Assembly (NCBI GenBank): GCA_902806575.1
Contig: CADCXD010000008.1
Span: 1,922,001-1,986,000 of the forward strand
Origin: Jackrogersella multiformis
Taxonomy: Eukaryota > Ascomycota > Sordariomycetes > Xylariales > Hypoxylaceae
Length of the DNA stretch: 64,000 nt
Direction of reading: 5' to 3'
This document shows, piece after piece, positions 58,581 through 64,000 of this stretch. How positions within the stretch are numbered: position 1 is the stretch's first letter; each line of letters begins with the position of its first letter. The notes beneath the pieces were generated by a model. It worked only from the letters and a program-made list of their open reading frames with translations. It was not told the origin of the DNA and made no database searches. The position numbers were made by a program, and so were the translations under genes.

Positions 58581-59544
58581 CTATTTGGGTACGTTCTTGA
58601 GTACGATAGCCTCGACTTCAGCGTCGCTCAACTCCTTGATGCCTAGGAGCTCGTTGTCGAGTTTCTGGAAATGGCCTCCGTATCCTTCTCCCCAGACCGC
58701 CGCCTTGAGGCTCGTAAAGAAGACGACCCCGAGGTTTGGCTGTTCCTTCTTCAGCTCGTCTAGGCCCAGCTGAACCCCCTCGGCGATCGAAGTGATATTC
58801 TCCTTCCATCCGTCCGCGCCGACGGCCTTCTTGAGGTACCCTTCAAGTTGTAGCTGGGTGATCACCGCGTCATGCACGTAGACCGGGCGGTTCTTGGTCT
58901 GCTCGGGGTTCTTGAGCACGTCGGCCACGGCCTTTCCGATGGATGCTAGAGTCGTGACCGAGTACTTTCGGTTGCCCCCGTCGTGCAATTCGATCTCCTT
59001 GCTTTTGGACTTAGCCAAGAAATCGGCGGAGACGCCCCAGTCCAAGAAAGGCCCGTTCAGCACGGCGGTCCACGTCAGGCCGCTATCGGCAGCTGCTTTC
59101 TTCACGGCGTTCTGGATGGTGACCTTGCCTTGGTATCCAGGCAGCTTTGAGACGTTCTCGTTGAAGGTGTCGGAGCCGAACTCGGACGGGATGAAGCGCT
59201 TAACTCCAGCCTTCACCGCGGCTTCGATCAACAGGTTTTGCACGTCCAACGCCGGAGATGCAAGAGTAGCGACGACGGCATCCTGGCCTTTCAGCGCATC
59301 TACTAGGGAATCGAGCGAGGTGTAATCGACGGCTTTGACAGTAACGTGCGATGGGAAGGTGTGAGAGCCCCCCTGGCGTGTGAGGACTGTAACCTGAAAG
59401 CCGGCTTTCAACAACTGTTCCAATACTGGTTTTCCAAGATTTCCTGTGGCCTACATTATGTTAGTAAGTAACAGTAAGGCGGAGTAGACGAAAGTCATTC
59501 TGTTTATTTACCCCAGCCAAGACGACCTTCGTGATGCTAGACAT
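58581..59544 (-). CDS. NmrA-like / isoflavone-reductase-like NAD(P)-binding protein
   Basis: Exon 1 59544-59512 and exon 2 59450-58581, intron 61 nt; 300 aa. The Rossmann motif GAGxTGxxG is formed across the splice site as VVLAGATGNLGKPVLEQLLK. LASPALDVQNLLIEAAVKAG, RFIPSEFGSDTFNEN and the C-terminal GGHFQKLDNELLG fit the fungal PCBER/isoflavone-reductase-like atypical SDRs. Known relatives reduce phenylpropanoid or polyketide intermediates or sense redox state; the substrate here is unknown. It is cytosolic. Confidence 0.88.
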
Positions 59545-60487
59545 ATTGATAGGATATATACGATAAGTGTCTTTTTTGTTAGGATCTTATAAAGTGATTG
59601 TTACTGATGAGAAGTATATTTTGAAAATGTCTCGAACGACGAGGCCATTATATATTTCATGTTTGCTTTTTGTACACCAGTACATGTGGTCAGCAGCGCC
59701 ACCGCCCAGCCTACCTTGGTAGGATGAATAATACCATAGCGCCATATGAAGCTATGATGTCGGAATAACTATGTTAAATGATCATTATCACATAATCTAG
59801 CCGACTGAACATCCCACACCAAGAAAAATAAGGCAATTTCCATGCGCTGTGATTAAGAGAAGTAATCAAGTAGAGAAGTATCTTAGTAAGGAGATATATT
59901 AAAGGGGGATGAAGCCTGAGATATGACATATGCGGGGTTATGTGGATTGCAGGGATTATACACCCTGCCTCGATACCCCACCTCCCACATCTCTTGCAGG
60001 TACCTACGTACCATATTGTAACCATCCCTTATCCCACATCCCACATCCCACATGAGAAATGACTAATCATGCTCATAACGGGGCTATCGGACTACTGTAA
60101 CTAACTCCCGAGATCTCCGATTACAATCCAGTCTCGCTATTTCCAAGTATTCCCAAGTATTCCCAGATATTCTAAGTACTCTAAGTATTAGGCACTCAAT
60201 CCAGTTTCAATCTAGTGTCAACCTATCTAACTATTACCTTAACTCTATCCCACATGTTGATGTGGGAGGGTTCACGACGTGCAATATTACAGGTCATCCT
60301 TCATCGGAATCGTCGGTTAAGCTAAACCACCTAGGTACCTTAGGTAGCTGAGCTCAGTCTCTTGCGAATGTTCGGGACCGACTGACGGTTAGCCGATACT
60401 GGTGGGTTACGAGTTCATCCGGTTTCCCGTTTGTATGTGGTTGACCTTGTTAAGACAGGGGGTATTTTCCAGGTGGGATATCTCGAC
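59545..60487. other. Gap with short tandem repeats
   Basis: (CCCACAT)3 at about 60033-60053 and near-repeats of CCAAGTATT at about 60143-60190. ACCTAGGTACCTTAGGTAG at about 60329-60347. Promoter of the transcription-factor gene; no ORF. Confidence 0.5.
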
Positions 60488-63255
60488 ATGTCCTCGTTAT
60501 CAAAACTTTGGGGATGCTCATTTCCTGGTTGTGGTAAAAAGTTCTCTAGAAAAGAGCATCTAAACCGACATAATCTTGGTCACAACCCTGAGCATCAGTA
60601 TAAATGTCATATATGCGGACGAAGGTACGCACGAAGGTACGTAAGTCATCCTATACTCATTGTTTATACTCAATATAACACTTCGCATACCTAAGTGTCA
60701 TGTCGCTAATATATATGCTAGTGATGTACACAAGAGACATGTGAAGCAACATACCCCTCAGGCTTCCCTGTCTCCAGAGGCACCAAAGTAGGTAAATACC
60801 TACACAACTTAAAATAACACCATCGCTTACGTGTTCGATATCTTAGAACATGCCTACCTTGTGGTGAACGGAATACTCAGTGTGATGGAAAATCACCTTG
60901 TGAAGCCTGCGTTTCGAATTGGACTGAGTGTCGTCGGATCGATTCCGATAGCAGCCATGAAACTAGTACTGTCGAGCAGGCGGCTGTGACATCGCCTAGC
61001 AGCCAAGCTCAGGCAACATGGTTTCCGCCTAATCCGGAGGCTTGGATTCCACAATCATTGCTGACAACACCTCCGTACTCGTCAGTTCCGAATGATTTAA
61101 ACTCAGGCCATCAGATTCAGGACACGAGTGCGGTGCAAACAACAGGCCATGCACCTCCCGTGTCAAGTCACAATGCCGCAAGAGTCGAGCCTGCATTTTA
61201 TAACCCGTTGACAAATTCTCGGAACTCTCCTCATTCGGTATCAACAGGCGTATCGCAACAGCAAACTACTTCCGGGTGTCCTGGATCTACCAGGGTGGCA
61301 GACTTGAACATCAGTCTTGATAGGAGCTTACCTGAAACCAAAAGACTCATTGATCTGTTCTTTACGGAAGTTCATCCGTACTGGGTTATCTTACATGCTC
61401 CCACCTTCGAAGCAGAGGAAACTCCGACGGTCCTACTAGCGTCGATTGTTATGTTGGCAAGCTGGCTTGAGGGCGGACCCGAACACCAGAGGCTTGCTCC
61501 TATGGTCTTCGATGAAGTAAACCGGATCCGAACTGTATGATAACTAACCCCTATACATAATTTCATCTCAAAATGTCTCATACTCACCAATTAGGACATT
61601 AAACCACCTCTATACCTACTACAGACCGCTTTGTTATATATTGTGTACGCGGCTAGCACTCTAGTAAGTGGCCCGGATCACAAGCCTACCTAGATATAAA
61701 TATGTCGATACATAACTAACATTAATACATCTAGTCATCGGAGGGGATGGTATCAAGAGCGCTCAACCTTAACGGATGGCTAATATCAACATGTCGTTAT
61801 CTTGGCATCTTCAGCGGTCAACATTCATGCCAGGAAATAGCGGATCAGGAGTGTATCTGTCCATTCATGGCTTGGCGTGCGCAAGAGCAACTAAATAGGC
61901 AAGTACTCGCTATCTCGTCCCCGATACATTGGTTCAGCTAACCGAGTGCCATATGTGTAGACTTGCGTTCGCTGTTCTCCGTGTCGACGCATATCTTAGC
62001 ATCATCTTAGACCACCCACCTTCCGTGCGCTATCAGGAACTTTGCATTCCTCTGCCTAAGTCTCGTCAGCTCTGGGCAGCTTCCAACGAAGAGGAGAGGC
62101 GAAAGCTCCAATGGAACGAGCCAGCTGGACGTGAAAAGGCGCTGTTTTCGTTCTTCATGCGTGACGCTCTAGATCCTACGCGCGAGGGAACACTTCCCTA
62201 CTGCCTCACCGACGTCGACTACCACTTGAGCACGTGCGCCACACAGACGCATATCTGGGAGGCGGCGCGCGAAGCCCACAGCTCCATGTCAGACGAGATC
62301 GTGGGGGGGACGGATCCCAACATCTTCGTCAAGATGGCGCATCCGTACCTGCAGCTCTGGCGGAACAAGCGCAAGGAAAACTGCGAGGTCCTCGACAAGT
62401 ACTTCTCCGGCTCTCTAATCGGGGACGAACACCTGCTCGGCCCGCTGACGGTCACGCTGATGTACATATCCAACCTGAAGATGCACGCCCCCATGAACAT
62501 CTTGCGCGCCAGGGGGTATTACTACAAGTCCCGCCCGGGCGCCGCCATACCGACCCGAAAACCGCATGCTCACCTGCGTGGCTGGATCTCCTCCGGGTGC
62601 CCGCGCACCGCGCTGGTATGTGACCCTGAGAGCTTTTTCTTTTCACCCGCTGCTACTCTATCTCAGGAGTAAAAGCTTCGCAGCCGAGACGAGGAGTTTT
62701 TGCTTCTGAGACATTCCTAAGCCCCCTAAGCCCCTTTCCTACTGAACTCATCGCTGACTCCTGTCACCGCAGTGGAACGCGGCGCAGATCTGCCGCATCT
62801 TCACCATCGAGTCCGGGCGATTCAACCCCGGCGCCGGCACGCCGCGCACCAGCTTGCGATCCCGCGCGCGGCTGCGGCTCAACCCGCTGCTCGTCCCCGG
62901 GATGCTGATGGGCGCGATCGTGGCGTGCTCGTACCTGCGGCACACGCGCGCGTGCGGGTACTGCCGCGCCGCCGCCGCCGACCCCAGCACCCCGCCGCCC
63001 TCGTGCCCGCCGTCCGCCGCCCAAGTCCCCGACGAAGACCAGGTCAACCTCTTCAGCCTCAGGGACCACGACCCCGCTCTGCTGCACTGGATCCGCACCG
63101 GCGCCGGCGTGCCGTACTGGGGAGTCGGCGGCGACCGCATCCCCATGTGCGCGTGCCGCCTCCAGGAGGTCGCCGCTTGGTTCCACGACGCGTTCTCCGA
63201 GGATAAGGACGCCGAGATGGAGTTTGTGGTGTTCCTGGCGGAGCTGAGTACCTAG
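60488..63255 (+). CDS. C2H2 plus Zn2Cys6 transcription factor with fungal-specific regulatory domain
   Basis: Seven exons: 60488-60636, 60722-60787, 60847-61534, 61595-61663, 61735-61898, 61961-62615 and 62773-63255; all phases match and give 757 aa. Two C2H2 fingers: CSFPGCGKKFSRKEHLNRH and CHICGRRYARSDVHKRHVKQ plus a further His. A binuclear cluster follows: CLPCGERNTQCDGKSPCEAC and SNWTEC with spacing 2-6-5-2-6. The middle part (LIDLFFTEVHPYWVILHAPT, ALNLNGWLISTCRYLGIF) is the fungal_trans domain. The C-terminal 150 residues are GC-rich and Pro/Ala/Arg-heavy. Intron 5 (61899-61960) has a GC-AG border, GCAAGT...TGTAG. This domain pair is known in ascomycete regulators of metabolism; its targets are not evident, though the NmrA-like and AA9 genes are close. 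Confidence 0.88.
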
Positions 63256-63797
63256 GGAGGGAGTCGCAGTAGAGGTATGTATTTGGATTGTGGGGGTTTC
63301 TCGCTTTTTTGCTTCTCGTTTTGTGTGGCCCCTGGCGTGGTCCCTTGGAGCTTGGCTACCATCATGCTTTTGAAGGATGAGGACGTAGGGCCGTTAGGAT
63401 ATTGTAGTTATTGGGGCATGTTGATTACCTACAGCTAAGTCTCCGATATGCCTAGGCGCTCGGTTGGGACTGGATGTCTTGTTGGTGTGAAATATAACGA
63501 GGCGAGATGCTACACGGTTTGGAGATTCCGAATAAATGGTGCATGTATTGTATATAGCCTCGATACTAAAATATGCCCTAGTCCTACTAATAGCGCATAT
63601 TGACTGCATTGGGGCTATTGTTCAACTGATGGTTAGATCTCCAGGTTATTGGAATTACCTATTAAATTACTTAACGGCCTCAGGTACGTAGGTATCCAAT
63701 TAGCTAACATGTTGCATTGGCATCAACGGTAATAATACAATTATAAAACTCGAGGAGAAAAAAAGAAGAAGGACGATTGTTTAAAAAAGAGAGTGAT
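63256..63797. other. 3' flank of the transcription factor and spacer
   Basis: No gene supported. A weak minus-strand frame at 63394-63609 has no domain. A run of six A at about 63783-63788 is the T-run of the tRNA on the other strand. Confidence 0.35.
63782..63789 (-). terminator. Pol III terminator of tRNA-Asp
   Basis: A run of six T on the minus strand about ten bases after the tRNA 3' end. Confidence 0.65.
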
Positions 63798-63880
63798 CTC
63801 TCGATCGGGGAATCGAACCCCGGCCACCTGCGTAGTTGCTAAATGACAAGCAGGTATCCTGACCACTAGACCAATCGAGA
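63798..63880 (-). tRNA. tRNA-Asp(GTC) with an 11-nt intron
   Basis: On the minus strand the acceptor stem TCTCGAT pairs with ATCGAGA. The D arm is GGTCTAGTGGTCAGGAT. Anticodon stem CCTGC/GCAGG; loop TTGTCA then intron 63843-63833, then C. The T arm CGGGG-TTCGATT-CCCCG is perfect. Mature length 72 nt. Confidence 0.93.
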
Positions 63881-64000
63881 TTAGCGGAATCGTCATGATG
63901 TGCCATGTAAAGCTGTGATCCTGTTCACGTGCCGAAAACTTTTCGAATTGTATTTTATATTCGGGAACGGAAAATGGAGAAATCGTGTGAAAGTACCTAG

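Noticed and set aside
62234..63206. Long Arg/Pro-rich frames on both strands at the end of the transcription factor
   Set aside because: They are shadows caused by high GC; the real frame carries the conserved continuation.
1..64000. CRISPR array or bacterial-type operon
   Set aside because: No regularly spaced repeats with unique spacers; gene structure is clearly eukaryotic.

Overview
The window is nuclear DNA of a filamentous ascomycete (Pezizomycotina, probably Sordariomycetes). The evidence is short 48-157 nt introns with CTAAC-type branch points, HET, F-box/ankyrin and C2H2+Zn2Cys6 families, an AA9 lytic polysaccharide monooxygenase, a DHA1 drug pump, eIF2A and intron-containing tRNA genes. 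Intergenic DNA is AT-rich and carries many short palindromic tracts built from TACC/GGTA and CCTAGGTA. That style reminds me of Xylariales, but this is an impression and not a proof. All exon junctions given here were worked out by hand from splice signals and frame continuity and could be off by a base or two.

Left third (1-21 kb): a fungal-specific gene with one in-frame TAG; a divergent pair of a QDR-like DHA1 exporter and a dienelactone hydrolase; a tyrosinase pseudogene; a MUP1-like amino-acid permease with eight exons; a kinase-like pseudogene; a TfdA-type dioxygenase; a small Cys-rich protein; a decayed ORF; and a six-exon-plus FMN-dependent alpha-hydroxy-acid oxidase.

Middle (21-46 kb): an F-box/ankyrin gene, a ferric-reductase-like flavocytochrome, tRNA-Pro(AGG), an SDR pseudogene, two related F-box/ankyrin genes, an SDR and an FAD monooxygenase, a secreted DUF4360-like protein, a HET-domain protein and a secreted heme peroxidase. 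This is an accessory region: secreted oxidoreductases, recognition-type repeat proteins and broken genes alternate with AT-rich gaps.

Right third (46-64 kb): a GNAT-like protein, a long gap full of CCTAGGTA tracts, the housekeeping gene eIF2A, a 211-bp fold-back element (MITE-like), an SDR with a GC-AG intron, an alpha-kinase with an in-frame TAG, a possible 59-residue membrane protein, an AA9 enzyme, an NmrA-like reductase, a C2H2+Zn2Cys6 transcription factor with another GC-AG intron, and tRNA-Asp(GTC).

The most interesting overall signal is decay. At least five genes are broken by small lesions: single TAG/TGA codons, a 7-bp tandem duplication, and internal deletions, one of them marked by a CCTAGGTA tract. 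The fold-back element is flanked by CCTAG duplications, which matches the core of the palindromic tracts. RIP-like C-to-T mutation plus past activity of a small element would explain much of this, but that is inference.
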